From Spongospora subterranea f. sp. subterranea (taxonomy: Eukaryota; Endomyxa: Phytomyxea; Phytomyxea; Plasmodiophorida), in contig JAUGWO010000102.1 of assembly GCA_049724395.1 (NCBI GenBank), forward strand, positions 62,001 through 126,000: a stretch of DNA of 64,000 nt, written 5' to 3'. The translations under genes and the position numbers were made by a program. Within the stretch, counting starts at the first letter, position 1. Every line of letters begins with the position of its first letter. Below are positions 14,287 through 25,951 of this stretch, piece after piece. Below the pieces are notes generated by a model, which saw nothing but the letters and a program-made list of their open reading frames with translations, searched no databases and was not told where the DNA came from.

Positions 14287-14688
14287 TCAACGAACCTTGC
14301 TTTTGATTGCAGAGCTTTTGATCAGCGACCCATTATACATTATTGTCGAATTAAACATGCTGTTTGGCAGTGATTTTGGGTCAATTTGGAGAAATCGCCC
14401 ACTGATGATTTTTCCAGCATTGCAATCGTTATTCGTCCTATTTGGGATAGAGGGCAGTGTGTTTTCCTTGTCAGCAACGATGTTATGCTGCAGTTTAAGT
14501 GTTGATGAACGGTAAATTAGATAGTTCATAAAAGCGCTACATACCTTTATATTGTAAGGATTGGGTTTCTTCAATGAATTTCCAGATCGGACACACTGAT
14601 CTTTTGAAATAGGTTGAAGTGGGCCCCTTGACTTTCCAGAACCCGTTTTCGTTGAGTTCCTGACCAGACATTCCTCGCTGACAGGCAT
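14287..14688 (-). CDS. Small basic hypothetical protein with a KEN box
   Basis: Two exons (start 14688, intron about 14544-14491 on the plus coordinate, 54 nt, GTATGT...CTGCAG) keep one frame and give about 115 residues. The protein is basic and low in hydrophobics. Exon 1 has TKTGSGKSRGPLQPISKDQ. Exon 2 has ADKENTLPS, which contains a KEN motif followed by a proline, the usual form of an APC/C degron. There is no recognised fold. It could be a cell-cycle-regulated disordered protein (securin, sororin or PAF15-like in style), but no PIP box or separase motif is visible. Confidence 0.5.
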   Translation of the reverse strand: MPVSEECLVRNSTKTGSGKSRGPLQPISKDQCVRSGNSLKKPNPYNIKVCSAFMNYLIYRSSTLKLQHNIVADKENTLPSIPNRTNNDCNAGKIISGRFLQIDPKSLPNSMFNSTIMYNGSLIKSSAIKSKVR

Positions 14689-14734
14689 GCTTGCAGTTGA
14701 GCCACAAATCAGATCGCAAATGGCAATTCTGGTG

Positions 14735-15000
14735 ATGAATGTTTCAGGTAAGGGAGGCCATGCGGGGCACCACCCGTTGCCGTACGCGGGCGGGAGTGTT
14801 GGAGTGGATGGCGTTACACCACAGGTGTGGCATGTGCTCTGTGTAACCTGGGGGCAATATCAGACCCGACCTAATCTTACCAGGTGGGTGGCGACTATCG
14901 TGGGCACAGGAACTCATGGGTTTATGCAAGACCCAGATCCTACCATTTGCTATAGTAGCATGCTTTCGCATAAATACTGCAATGTTGAACAAATCGCCAG
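14735..15000. other. GC-rich, possibly structured region
   Basis: This stretch is clearly more GC-rich than the AT-rich flanks (14040-14300 and 15040-15480). It contains self-complementary segments: GTTACAC...GTGTAAC around 14812-14846 enclosing CCACAGGTGTGG, and GGTAAG (about 14748) complementary to CTTACC (about 14877). Open frames exist on both strands, but neither resembles a protein family. I compared it by eye with SRP RNA, RNase P/MRP, U1, U2, U4, U5 and U6 signatures and found no convincing match. Confidence 0.4.
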
Positions 15001-15040
15001 ACGGACAGAGGCAATGACAGCATTACGCAACAGACACTGA

Positions 15041-15731
15041 GTACCGGAACAGTTATCAAAATAATGCATCAAATGAATGCCATCTGTTTCATTCGTCAAC
15101 ATTCTCTACAAAGCGAGCCCACTGAGCTCAAGGACGTTTTGAATTGAAAAAATACAAACTTAGTTAAAACGTTTTTTGACCTATGAATCCAAATAAGTTT
15201 GCTACAAATAGTATAATAGGTTTATCTACACAAATAACGCCAAAAGAAGACGAGGCATGACAGCGGGGTAGCACGGTGGAACCCTGAGTGAAGATAAATC
15301 AGGCGGAGCATATTCAAAACTGTTGTCTTTTACGAAGACGTAATACGTAAGCATAATTGAAAAGTGGTGCGCCTGCAATATGTACGAGTAGTTTTAAAAA
15401 AAAGAAAGTTTTGCCCGTTTAATTGAAACCCTCTCGGTTTTCGGCATATCAGGTGCGTATCGCTTAATTTTTTTTCTCAAACAGTTCAAAAACAATTATA
15501 GCTGGTTTGTTGCCGTTGTTTTTGCTGTTGTGAACCTCAAACTATGTTGTCACGGTTATATTCCAGATAAGTTGTTCAGAGGAACGACCATCCAAGTGTT
15601 TGATGAAGTCAATCTCCCATCCATGTGTGATCAACTACGGTTGTCTACCGCAGCCACGGTATGGAAGCGGCCTCCCCAAACACAGTAGAACTTGATCAAG
15701 TGAAATCATTCGTATTTGACCGTATGCTGAT
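15041..15731. other. Intergenic, AT-rich
   Basis: No coding or RNA signature seen. It has poly-T and poly-A runs near 15399-15475 and probably contains the promoter of the downstream transporter gene. A short coding-looking stretch just before 15732 could be an upstream exon. Confidence 0.4.
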
Positions 15732-17863
15732 ATGGAGGAATATGAGGAACAACAGGTTTACATTTAACATTATTTGTTGTTTCATTATCCACATTCATCG
15801 TCAGATTGAACATTTAATCCCTGGGAATTCATTGGAGTACGACGCCGACGAACCGTCCATCCTGGATAAAGATAGCGTTTTGTCTGTTTGGTCGGATATG
15901 AACAATATTCTCGTCTTGGTACTTCTTTGTCAGTTATTTTTAAATCCCGGTTATATTTTGTGATTAAACTGAATGGTCTCGTTAGATACGATTCAAGGGG
16001 TTCCTCTAGGCCTAACATTCGGTATAATGCTCGTTGTTTACGCATGCCTAAGGTTTCAGTAAAGCTTCAGGAAGTGTTCCGTTTATGCTCCAATCTTCGT
16101 CTTCATATACCGATATCGGTGTGTTCAGCTTTGCGTCGTATCCATACAGTCTTAAATTATTATGGTCTCCAATCGTCGACTCGATATTTTCTGAAGATAA
16201 GCCATTCTTCTTTCAATGTATTTCGTTAATTTATACTGCGTGATTACATATGGGCAGGCGAAAATCTTGGATTGTCCCTATACAGCTGATGGTTGGCCTA
16301 ATTCTCGTCACCAATTCGTCTCTGTAAGATGTATAAACTGCCACAATGGTAAACTCAGTTTGATTTTGAAGAATCGAAAATTACGTTCTGGCTGCTTCTG
16401 GAGCTTCACATCATCACGATATCAGGGTATTAACTATGCTGTTCTTCATTGTTATTCTACTCGTAGCCACCCAAGATATCGCCAGTTGATGGTATATATA
16501 TCTTGTATATAACGGCCATTGTCGTCTGCCTGAAAAGCACATCAGGATGGGCATTATCCATGCTTTCAAAAGACAACCGCGGTTTAGCGTCGACATGCCA
16601 ATCGATTGGGCAAAATATTGGGTTCTTCATGAGCTATACAATCTTTCTTGCCCTCAGCTCTCCGTCTTTCTGCAATCAATGGATCCGTAAAGAACCTCGT
16701 ATGTTGTCACGAGCATTGTCATCCCTTTCTAATCTATCTCTTTGCTATCCGCTCAGTTTCTGTTGGAATAACGTCATTATCCTCGTACATATATTTTTGG
16801 GGTTGGGTCATGATTGTATCGACGCTGCTCATATGGCTATTCAAGACAGAAAAGCGCTCGAACATGAAACAATCTTTGTTAGGAGTGTATTATGATATTT
16901 GGGATGTTATTCAGCTTCCTGCGATGCGATCACTCCTGGTCATTCTTTTAACCGCCAAGCTTGCCTTTAGGTCAGGTTCACAATTTCAATGTTTTTCAAA
17001 TGATCATTACTTTCTACTAGTGGAGCAGACAATGTCACTATTCTCAAGCTTGTCGAAAAGGCATGCGTAGTATAAGGAATTTGCTTATGTTTCTTATTTT
17101 CTGTAGGGATTTCCTCGCGAAGCGATGGCGCTTATGGTATTTCTCTCGTTTCCGTTTGATATTTTATTGCCAATATTGGTGAGTCGATGGGCAAGAGCAG
17201 ATGGAAATACTCCTCTGAGCGCATATATATTCGCATTTCCAATCCGGATTGGGTTGACACTTGTTGGGGCAACTCTTGTTTATTTCTTTCCGGTCAGTAA
17301 ACCGTCCTTATTTTTGCTTCGCTCCCCATTATTCACGTTTCTCTTCATAAATCTCAGTCTGATCCACAAGAGCATTCAATTATGTTTTATGTTTTAGCCT
17401 TCTCTATCCAGGTATAGTTAATGCAGTTCATAATTTTAGGTTGTTCACCATGCAATCAGGTGCTATATTCTTTTACTTCTAACGCGATGTTCGTTGCTTT
17501 ATGCACGTTCTTCGCCGAAATTGCGGATGTCAGAATAGGGTAAGCTATCTGTTAGCTTTAAACGCACGTCATGCCTAATGAGCCCCATTTTTCAGTGGTA
17601 CATATATGACACTTTTGAATACAGTGACTAATTTGGGAGGGACGTGGCCAAAGTTTTTCGTATTGTACTTCGTTGATCAATTCACGTCGTCTACCTGCAC
17701 TGACGAAGGTGTCTGCACTATCTATCGCGATGGTTATTACGTTGTCTGTGGAGCATGTGCTTGCTATGGGCTTGTGTGGTGGCTAATAATGAGGCGACGA
17801 ATCTTGGCGGTTCAAATGATGGATAAGTCTGCTTGGAAGGTTCAAACAGGAAAACATGAATAA
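15732..17863 (+). CDS. SLC33A1: Acetyl-CoA transporter, SLC33A1/AT-1 family
   Basis: Polytopic MFS-type carrier that moves acetyl-CoA into the ER lumen for protein and glycan acetylation. Diagnostic segments appear in order: QGVPLGLTFGIM (family 'LQGIPLGLAGSIP'), SLKLLWSPIVDS, GRRKSWIVP, ATQDIAVDG (end of the exon near 16470), then ALSMLSKDNRGLASTCQSIG (family 'ALTMLSRENVGYASTCNSVG') and FLALSSPSFCNQW. Later come LLTAKLAFRSGDNVTILKLVEKG and the C-terminal GTYMTLLNTVTNLGGTWPK. The acidic N-terminal exon starts at ATG 15732 (MEEYEEQQ). At least eight short introns; several exon edges were inferred only from family alignment. TAA at 17861-17863. Hydrophobic segments fit about 12 TM helices. Confidence 0.9.
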
Positions 17864-18186
17864 CTGTCAATTCGGTTTATCCGCATCAATACATTTTCAC
17901 CCATGAAAGAGCATGTTGCAGTTGCTTGCTCCATATTTAAGATTTTGAGACGATAGGTACCTGCGCCTTTACGGATGCTATAGATCGATTCGTCGCTGAA
18001 ATGTGTATATATCTAGTAAAGTTGGGAGATATTCCCAATTCTTGCGCTGATCAACTTTGCTGCTCCGACCTTGTAAACCATCCGAGGGGCGTTGAAAACC
18101 AAATTTGAGCTTTGGTGCTGAATACGAACCGTTTCAGATTCAACAAATTCTGTACGATGAAATCACTGTAGTTGTCATTGTTGCAT

Positions 18187-18962
18187 TCACATGCGAGGCG
18201 GTGTGATCGTGATCGGATTGCCACATGAGATTTTTTCAGACAAGCCATAAGAAGCCTTGCCATTTCTCAAATGTTGCTCGTCTGTCAAATGAGCGAGTGA
18301 TAATATTATTGAGATCGTGTTTCTTTCAAATAATGGGTGATGAGAGAGTCGATGCAAAAGAGATGGCTGATCAAAATCTGATAATCCAGCCAATACTGCG
18401 AATCGTCGTTGATACCGACTTCGGTGCATGGCCTGCTCTACCACTTGCTTGACATGATTCGATGACGCGAGTGAAGCGGCGTCAATGGCCATATCAACCC
18501 ATAGTATATGGTCAACATTGTCAATAAACCACTGACAGATATGACCATACCCTGCTTGGCATGAAAGGTGCAATATTGTCCACCCGCTCTAGGATGCAAT
18601 CTCAGTCAATGATTGTGTATAGTTGTGTGGTTATCGACCTGACATGGGTTGTCCGATGTATATTGGCGCCATGTCCATGTAACAGCTTGATGACCTCAAA
18701 ATTGCCACAATATGCAGCCCAATGCATTGCATTGTATCCATACTGATAACGGAAGCTACAGTCAACATCAAGTTCAATCCAAACTTACTTTGTTGTCGAA
18801 TCTTACAAAGTTGACATCAAAACAGTCTAGATCTAAATTGTTACAAGATAACAACTTCCGTATTAAGGTGCAATCTCCAGTTCGTGCCGCATTATGCAAC
18901 GCCCTCTCTGAACTGATAAGACGCCCATCAATCATACCGATAGTATGGTTTTCGTTCACCAC
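18187..18962 (-). CDS. Ankyrin-repeat protein
   Basis: Start 18962. Exon 1 gives SERALHNAARTGDCTLIRKL. After an intron of about 65 nt, exon 2 gives YGYNAMHWAAYCGNFEVIKL and LHGHGANIHRTTH, and a further exon gives SGWTILHLSCQAGYGHICQW: three canonical ankyrin repeats. The remaining ~110 residues (18440-18187) have no recognised motif. An alternative C-terminus extending to 18051 by a further splice is possible. Ankyrin repeats only indicate protein binding; no specific function can be given. Confidence 0.75.
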
Positions 18963-19427
18963 TGTTTAACTGGAACTGCTTATCAATGATAAATTGAGAT
19001 TTTTTGAAAACCAAGATCCGTGCCGCTGCGCTAATAGATATTTCAAACTTTGCAAAAATCTATGCAAAATGCTCATTTGCTTTGGAACGAGCTGCTATAC
19101 TAGCAATTTCCATGGCTACTAGTTAACACTGATGTGATGTAGTGTATCGGTAATAAATTCCCTGCAGAGAGATCTCAGCAAAAAATCTGCAAATGCCGAA
19201 AGTTCTCTTTCGTATGAAAAAGATGGAGTTCGAGTGTTGTGCCCATCACCGGTTTATAGTGGAAAATTAGGAACAGCAACTTCAGTACATACTATCTCGA
19301 GTGACAACCTTACCCTGCTACTAATCAAGTCGCTGTTAGTCATTACGCCCACAATCTACCTCTAGCTCGAGCACAGGTTACGGAAGGTCATTGATCATTC
19401 ATGTATATTTGGTCATATAATTATATC
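18963..19427. other. Intergenic, no feature seen
   Basis: AT-rich spacer between the ankyrin gene start and the ELP4 3' end. No gene or repeat recognised. Confidence 0.5.
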
Positions 19428-20625
19428 TTAGAATTGTAAAGTAGCAGGAAGGGCTCCCGAACACGCCGATGAATCAGCCTGTAATTCTTTATCCGACGTC
19501 TCAACGGGAAGTGCGACTCTTTCAACAATAACTTCTGTTTTCTTCAATTTGAATAGAAACTCGTCAGACTCTGGAACGTTGAGAGTGGACGATGACTTCT
19601 CTATCCTCATGATTCCATCAAATGGGCCATATATTGCGGGTTTTCCGATAAAACTATGCATGCTCAAGACGATATCGGATAGATACTCTAATCGAGATAC
19701 GTCTTCGCTTGACATGAGATCGACTGGCAATGATACCATTATTATTGAGAACGATTCCCTGGCCAGAGCCTTTAGGCCATGAAAAGAACTTGACCAGCGA
19801 TCGGAGTGATGAATTTGGATCGCAGCCAAGAAACGGAGATACAGGAGAATGTATAATTACACGGGCCATGTTGAACGGAACACCATCTTCTCCCATACTA
19901 TGACACAGTTAGAAAGATTTACACAAATTGCCTAGATAATTGGTACCATTTTTTCATTGCCAAGTGTGATCTAACACGAGTGAGAAGATCGTCAAAGTAA
20001 TTTTGAGAGCCATAGTGATATTCTGAAAATGACCGTAGCGAGATTAGAAAAGGAGCATTGGCTTTCCAAGACTCCGAGCTCATCGAACGGCTCAAGTCGA
20101 AATTCAGGGAAGAAACTGGAGATGTGGATGACGGCTTAGCGGAATTCTGATACCGCCAGGAGATCTTGAATTGCTGCGGAGCTTCCGACTGCGGTTTTTT
20201 CTTTTTGGGAGCGATTATCATTGGGATCGTTGATGGAGATATAGAGTCGTCGGGAGAACACTGAACTACACAGTGACCTATTCAAAACAGATATATAAGA
20301 ATAAACACCACGACGGCTGCTGCGGTGTCAAAGGGCGAACCTCTGCCGATGCCTTCAGCAAGGAAACATCTTAACCATGTTAGATAATTTGACGATGGTG
20401 TATCATGCTTAATTAATACAAAAGATTTCACCTGAAGGACCATCAAAACGTGGTAAATGATGAACTGAGATGTGATATTACAGGGAGCCCGCCACCTAAG
20501 GACTCGTCGAAGCCTGGTATCCCTGACGATGTAAGATATGAACCATTTAACCAGCGACGTACTCCAGGAATAGTAGGTGTTATCATATCATTTATGGCTG
20601 CTGAATGACGCCTGAAGGATGACAT
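19428..20625 (-). CDS. ELP4: Elongator complex protein 4 (ELP4/PAXNEB)
   Basis: RecA-like subunit of the Elp456 ring of Elongator, needed for wobble-uridine modification of tRNA. Start 20625: TIPGVRRWLNGSYLTSSGIP then GFDESLGGGLP, the family 'IPGTRPS...LLVSSGLPSLDQLLGGGL' block. The middle exon has LKISWRYQ-type sequence (FKISWRYQNSAKPS, family 'LKIAWRYQ..PK') and FDLSRSM. The last exon (19829-19428) has ESFSIIMVSLPVDLMSS, RLEYLSDIVLSMHSFIGKP, FDGIMRIEK and FLFKLKKTEVIVERVALP, matching the C-terminal half. As in other ELP4 proteins, a classical Walker A is not evident. It is immediately downstream of SPO11 on the same strand. Confidence 0.9.
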
Positions 20626-20845
20626 TGGCCAAAGCCAAAAAATGTAATGCCGTCAATCCAGCCTTCGGACAATTCTCCGTGATTCCATTGACCTTTCCCA
20701 CTGTTAGAGACCGAACTCCGCCAGCGTCACTAAGAAGTTTCTGAAATCTGGAAGAGCTGAGCGATTTTTGCTAACGCGTCAGAATCCGACGTTCAACGAC
20801 TCGACAGTCTAATGCATCAACATCTTGGGTTATTTTGTTAATTGT

Positions 20846-22340
20846 TTACAAATAGTTGTCTGCAAAGATTTTATCCTGGATGAAACCTGCGACATAATCA
20901 AACTCGACCTCGTTTAGGGCTTCTAATTCCGCTTTGATTTTGTTATGAACGATATCTTCAACCATCTATAACTAGTTAGAAGAGCCCTTCTTGGAGCAAC
21001 AATCCAACCTGTTGATATGGACGGTAGTTTTTTACATAAGGGTTTTGCAAAAGCCCAGTAGCAACTGCATGTGCTTCAGCCCAAATTGCTGAGACGGTTC
21101 ACATTTTTTACCTGAAATATCACGAGAGGACAAAGGTTTCATATATTCGTCGCTGATCCGTAGCTTGCAAAGGTCATCCCAGAATAGGCCTAAGGTCCCC
21201 GTCAGTCAGACAAAATTCACATTCAGCAACAGTCTCGATACCAATGTATTTGATGTCACACTGGTATTGACTGGATTCCCAGCCGTTATTGTTCGATCCA
21301 AACTTGTAGTTAAAAAAAATTGCTGCGCCTAATGAGTATCGAAGTTTCGAGAGTTATCATTCACTCGGTCAAGGAATAATGCTCGTTGTTACCATACGGA
21401 TTGTAATCAAATAGCCCATACACTGGTAATCCCAGCCTTTTCTGAAGCGATTTGACAAATCTACGAGTAAGCATTCCAGGCATCCCTTTTCCCGTTATCA
21501 AGACCGCATTCATGCGTCGATGTAGCTGCTGAACGACCAAACGAGAAAATATCGCCTCTAAAGTGAGCCATTCTGGATGGCGTTGATAGAGCCACTATTG
21601 TCTTACCTTTCTCAACTACAATAATCATGTGTGCAGTTGATTCAATGCCGTCCTCATCGCAAACCATATTCGACGTGATTAATTGGGCATGATCTCTACA
21701 GTTAATCACTGCCCCGTTGGCCTGCACCGTACTGACTTGATGACATTGTCGTGATGAACGCGAGGACCCACCTCAGTAATAACAACATCACCTAAAACAA
21801 GTCCTCTTGGGGATCCTTCTATGAATAGGCTATGTCTTGGGAGTTTCAAGATTGAGCATATATCTACCCAACAACTGCAAAGTAAGTCACAGATGTTTTT
21901 TTGACATGACGTTTGCAAAATACCTTGAACGATTCGGTAAACCTGATCTGGGGCTGTGAAAACTTTGAGGTTATAATATAGTTCCCGAAGGGTCACGGTT
22001 GATTCGTATTTCAATGGGTTAGTAACAATGTAGGCAAGACAACTCCAAACTACAGTCATCTAGGAGTATTATCTACGGAAAAGTCACTTATACAATTCTG
22101 ACATTTCACATGATATTCAAGATTGCGGGTGTCAAGTTTGATTATTCTAACCGACTGTCCGTTGACTTTACGTCTGTGCTGTGAATCCTACGCTTAATGG
22201 TGTCCGATTACCAAGCATACAGTAATCACCTTCGCGATTGCGCATTGATTCAAAGAGAGGCTGACCGCATAAGACTTCATGAGATTATGAATCCGCTGAC
22301 GTGCTTGTTCAGGCGATAACGCCACGATGTGATCATCCAT
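20846..22340 (-). CDS. SPO11: Meiotic topoisomerase-like protein SPO11
   Basis: Catalyses programmed meiotic double-strand breaks through a covalent tyrosyl-DNA link. Start ATG at 22340. Exon 1 is short; the exon at about 22059 carries STVTLRELYYN, with the catalytic tyrosine in the RE-x-YY motif. Next come ICSILKLPRHSLFI and SPRGLVLGDV (family 'CCLGVPRxSLxI', 'SKGLVAGDL'). The Toprim part has STAHMIIVVEK (metal-binding Glu), AVLITGKGMPGMLTRRFVK and LFDYNPYGNNEHYSL (DxNPxG). Then FGSNNGW and IKYIGIETVAECEF follow. The C-terminus AELEALNEVEFDYVAGFIQD then NYL ends at TAA 20846-20848. All key residues are visible, so the gene looks functional and supports a sexual cycle. Confidence 0.92.
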
Positions 22341-23081
22341 GATCAAATACGGTAATGACTTACGAAACCATTGTAATCATTGTCTCAGTACAGGTAACGG
22401 ATATCGCATACCGTTTGTTGTTACTACAGTCTGCATGACCTCCTGCAGCGGGCAATCATAAGTGTTCAGTAACAAATATCACAGCCTACCGTGATTCTGT
22501 TACACTATATAAGACCGGCATCACCGCCTACCATATCCCGGTCATTCCAATCGGCAATCATCACAGCCTTGCCGCCGACAGTCCTCTGATATTACAGTCG
22601 ACATTCAACTTCATATACTAAATAATCTGCCAATATCACAGCATATAATGAACGTTGCTGTCGCATATCACAGCATTGCCGCCAACCATTTATTTGTGCT
22701 AGCTAGAGTCTGCAGTTTTATAACCACCCGTTGGTCATCAATCATCATACGTTTCAGAGTAAGACACAGTAAGAATAATAGTAATCGGAACCAGCTGCGG
22801 CCCCTGCCACTGCCAGAGTCTATCCGTTACCTGTCTGCCATCTGCCGTCTCCAAGTGCGCGCTGCGGATGAGTATTTACTTACCGATGCCGAAAGGGCAA
22901 CTCAATTGGGTGTCCCTCAACTTATATCCACTGTGTCGGCTGGTTGGCGCCCAATAAATTCCGGGAAACGTTTGATCGTTGCCTTTGATTGCAATTATTG
23001 TGCTCCTGTGTCGTTCAGGTCATGTGGTTGCGCTAACTGCACCAAAACCCGATTGTTTTTCAGCATAAATTTGCAGTCACA
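22341..23081. promoter_or_regulatory. Divergent promoter region between SPO11 and tomosyn
   Basis: The stretch is rich in short repeats of ATCACAGC/TCACAGCC (22480-22680) and contains TATATAAG at 22506-22513, a reasonable TATA-like element. A long plus-strand open frame (22648-23208) overlaps the tomosyn start in another frame and has no recognisable product; I treat it as chance. A short upstream exon cannot be excluded. Confidence 0.4.
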
Positions 23082-25854
23082 ATGGGCAATTCGAGCGGAT
23101 TCAAGCCAAAGGTGGACCAGGAAACGGCTAACATACCAGCTCCTGATAACTTTTTTCCATGTAATCTTAAAAAAACCGACGTCGTGTTCGCGCCGATTGG
23201 GCGCTTAGGTGTGGGAAGGTGCATCACATCCATGGCATACGACACATCAGAGCGTATTCTTGCGGTCGGGACTAGCTCTGGGATGGTCATGATCATAGCT
23301 AGTGACACAATTCAAACTATTCTAAGGATTGCAGATGGCAATTCGACCAGAAATCTGCATTTCCTGCGAGATGTAAAGCTCTTTGTTATTACCGACGCTG
23401 GCAACGAATTGTGGAATTGGTCGACAGGAAGCCGATTAGTGTTATTTGACGCCATTATTCCTTGCTCGATTCCATATTTGAACAGCTTCATTCTATTTGG
23501 TTCAGATGATGGGCAAGTTGAAACTTTTGATGCTGAAAACGGTCGCTTGTCCTCATACATTGTCACTCAACCAAGCCCGGCTCAATTTTCGGATGTGTCC
23601 GGCGACGAATCTGGAAACCGACCTCACGATCGACACAACTCCAGAACGCACGTTGCGGCTGTTGCCGAAGACGGCAATTCTCTTTGGATCGCATATTCAA
23701 ACTACTCCATCCGTCAATGGGATTTGAAGCAACGAAAAGACACAGGCTGGTATACTAGCCCCGACCCAGTATCATTATTGGCAATTGAGCCATCCTCAGC
23801 TCGTCAATCCGCCAGATTTGCCTGTTCGGGTTCCAATGGAAGGGTTATCATCTGGAATAAGAAGTCAACAGCGCCGTGTTCTTATTTGCAGTCCTCCGAG
23901 TCGTCTGAGATATCTCCTCCTGCTGTTCAGCTTATCTGGTCCGATCATGGTCATATCGTTGTATTGCGGGCCGATGCTCCCCCATCGATATCCGTTTATA
24001 ACGGTTCGGATTATTCCTTGACGTCCCAGATATCTGGCGACATTGTTTACTTCCTCCCCATATCGTCGGCCGAATCGCCAACACTGATCGCCAGCAGTTC
24101 CCTAGGGGAAGTATTCCTAACCAGGCTGGAGCCTTCCAGTCCGAGATCCATCGTGGTCTCGTCAGATTTCTCACAATGTGTGGCTTTTACAATGACGGCC
24201 GATCCATCTCTGATCTCTTGGCTAACTGACCTCAAGGCGTCTACCTCCCCTACTCCGCTTCAGGATTCTATATTGAAGGGCGGCGTCGCCTCTGACTCTA
24301 AATTATCTCCATGCATTCTGATCACGGCCAGCCCAAAGCGAACTCTGTCTTTCTGGGATCTAACGTCCCCATTTGCCGCAGTGTTTCTATCCGATTTGGA
24401 TGTGAACGCGTTGTGCGATGCGTTCGATGACCGAGACGACGATTTATCTGACATCACTTTCCTGAAGATTTTCCCAGATATATCTGGGATCGCCATTGGT
24501 TTCTCTAATGGGAATAGTTTATTGATTCAGTACCAAACTTCTAGCAGTCCTGGTAAATTTTACACCAGAACGTTCATTACATCCCATTCTCATCCAGTGG
24601 TTGGAATAACGGTTTCAGCAATCCTTAACCGCATTGCCGTGTTTGACGCGCATTCCGTTAGTTTGAGCTCAATGGATACTGGCGAATTGGTGTTCGCAGT
24701 CCAGATCGCAAGAATCAGCTCCTTATTCTTTTGCGATATCGAGAATATGGACGATGGAGCGAATCATCCACTGAAGCCCGTTTTGTTAATCGGCACCTGG
24801 AAATGTGAAGTAATAGCATTGGACGCCATTACGGGAAACTGTCTGAATCAAGATTTCACCCCGTTGGCGGACTCTTCCAGAGATCATTGGACTACGCCGT
24901 CACCTTCTAAACATGCAATCGAAGGCGACAACAGTGCAGGTCGCTTTTTGAAACCAAGAAGAGATGTAAATATTGCCGGTATTGTTGGACTTCATGGAAA
25001 TCATATACCATTACAAACATTATCGGAATCCAACTCTGTCTATATATCTCCAAGGCTACTAGTCGGCATTTGGAATGCCTCAATTCGTGTCTGCGAGATC
25101 GACTTTGACGGAGCCAGCAAGACTTGGATGTTGAAATCCCTGGTGAGTGTCATCAAGGTTCTCCCCGCCTTACTTTGATTGCTGACGGTTATTTGCAGTG
25201 CGAAATACGACACGACGCGCGTTTTCTTTGTTGTTGGATCATCACAATAGATGAAAACAGTTCCGCCTTCGTAGCGATCGATGAACTAAGACGTTTACAG
25301 GTTCGGCGTCTCATGGACGTTGACACTCTTCTTTTAAGTGCCGATATCCCAGTTGATATTCGGTAGTATGCACCCATCTGTTCTCGCCGAGTATCTCAAA
25401 TTTGTTTAGGACGGAAGACATCAGTAAGATGGTGTGCACATCGGATGGGCGGTTGCTGTGGAAAACTGTGAATGATGAAATGGTTGTGTCGATGCTTTTC
25501 ATGGACTGCCTCAGAAAGATTCAGGCCCCAGTTATATCAGCAGGAGATAACGGTCGTTCAGCAGAGGGCAGAGGGACCCGCATATTGTCCTCGCTTTCGA
25601 AAGTCATTAAAGGCGCTTCTATTGTGGACCTGCTTCAGGAGGAACGCAAGCCTGAACCTAAACCTGAAGAAGAGAAATCGGAGGTGGTCGTCGCAGACGA
25701 GAATCCGTTGGCGGAAGTGACAGCTAAAGCTCGGGAAAACCTGGACAAGCTACGCGAGACGGCGGACACTAGTAAAAACCTGAATAATGCGGCTATGGAA
25801 TTCATGAACACCGCCAAACTGTTATCTGAGAAAAACAAGTCATCGTGGTTCTAG
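23082..25854 (+). CDS. Tomosyn/Sro7 (lethal giant larvae family) WD40 protein with SNARE-like tail
   Basis: Regulator of SNARE assembly and exocytosis. Exons 23082-25142, 25199-25362 and 25410-25854 join in frame to 889 residues. The N-terminus GRLGVGRCITSMAYDTSERI then LAVGTSSGMVMII is the first WD repeat as in Lgl/tomosyn. WD-like blades continue (SLWIAYSNYSIRQWDLKQ, FACSGSNGRVIIWNKK, ILITASPKRTLSFWDL). The last ~35 residues, LDKLRETADTSKNLNNAAME through FMNTAKLLSEKN to SSWF, align with the R-SNARE-like coiled coil that ends tomosyn (…KDKKWY). By my alignment the zero-layer position holds Thr rather than Arg. Intron-poor and more GC-rich than the genes to its left. Confidence 0.85.
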
Positions 25855-25951
25855 TTAATCAAATATAATATGTGGATCTTATTTGAGAGAATAGCTGATC
25901 TGATCTACTGGGGTAGTTGAGCATGTATAATATTAGATAATAGTAATGCGT

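Noticed and set aside
14687-15040. Plus-strand ORF through the GC-rich island
   Set aside because: No family resemblance, and an open frame of similar size exists on the opposite strand, as expected in GC-rich non-coding DNA.
22648-23208. 186-codon plus-strand open frame upstream of tomosyn
   Set aside because: It overlaps the well-supported tomosyn start in another frame, has no family resemblance, and its cysteine/serine-rich composition follows the local repeats.
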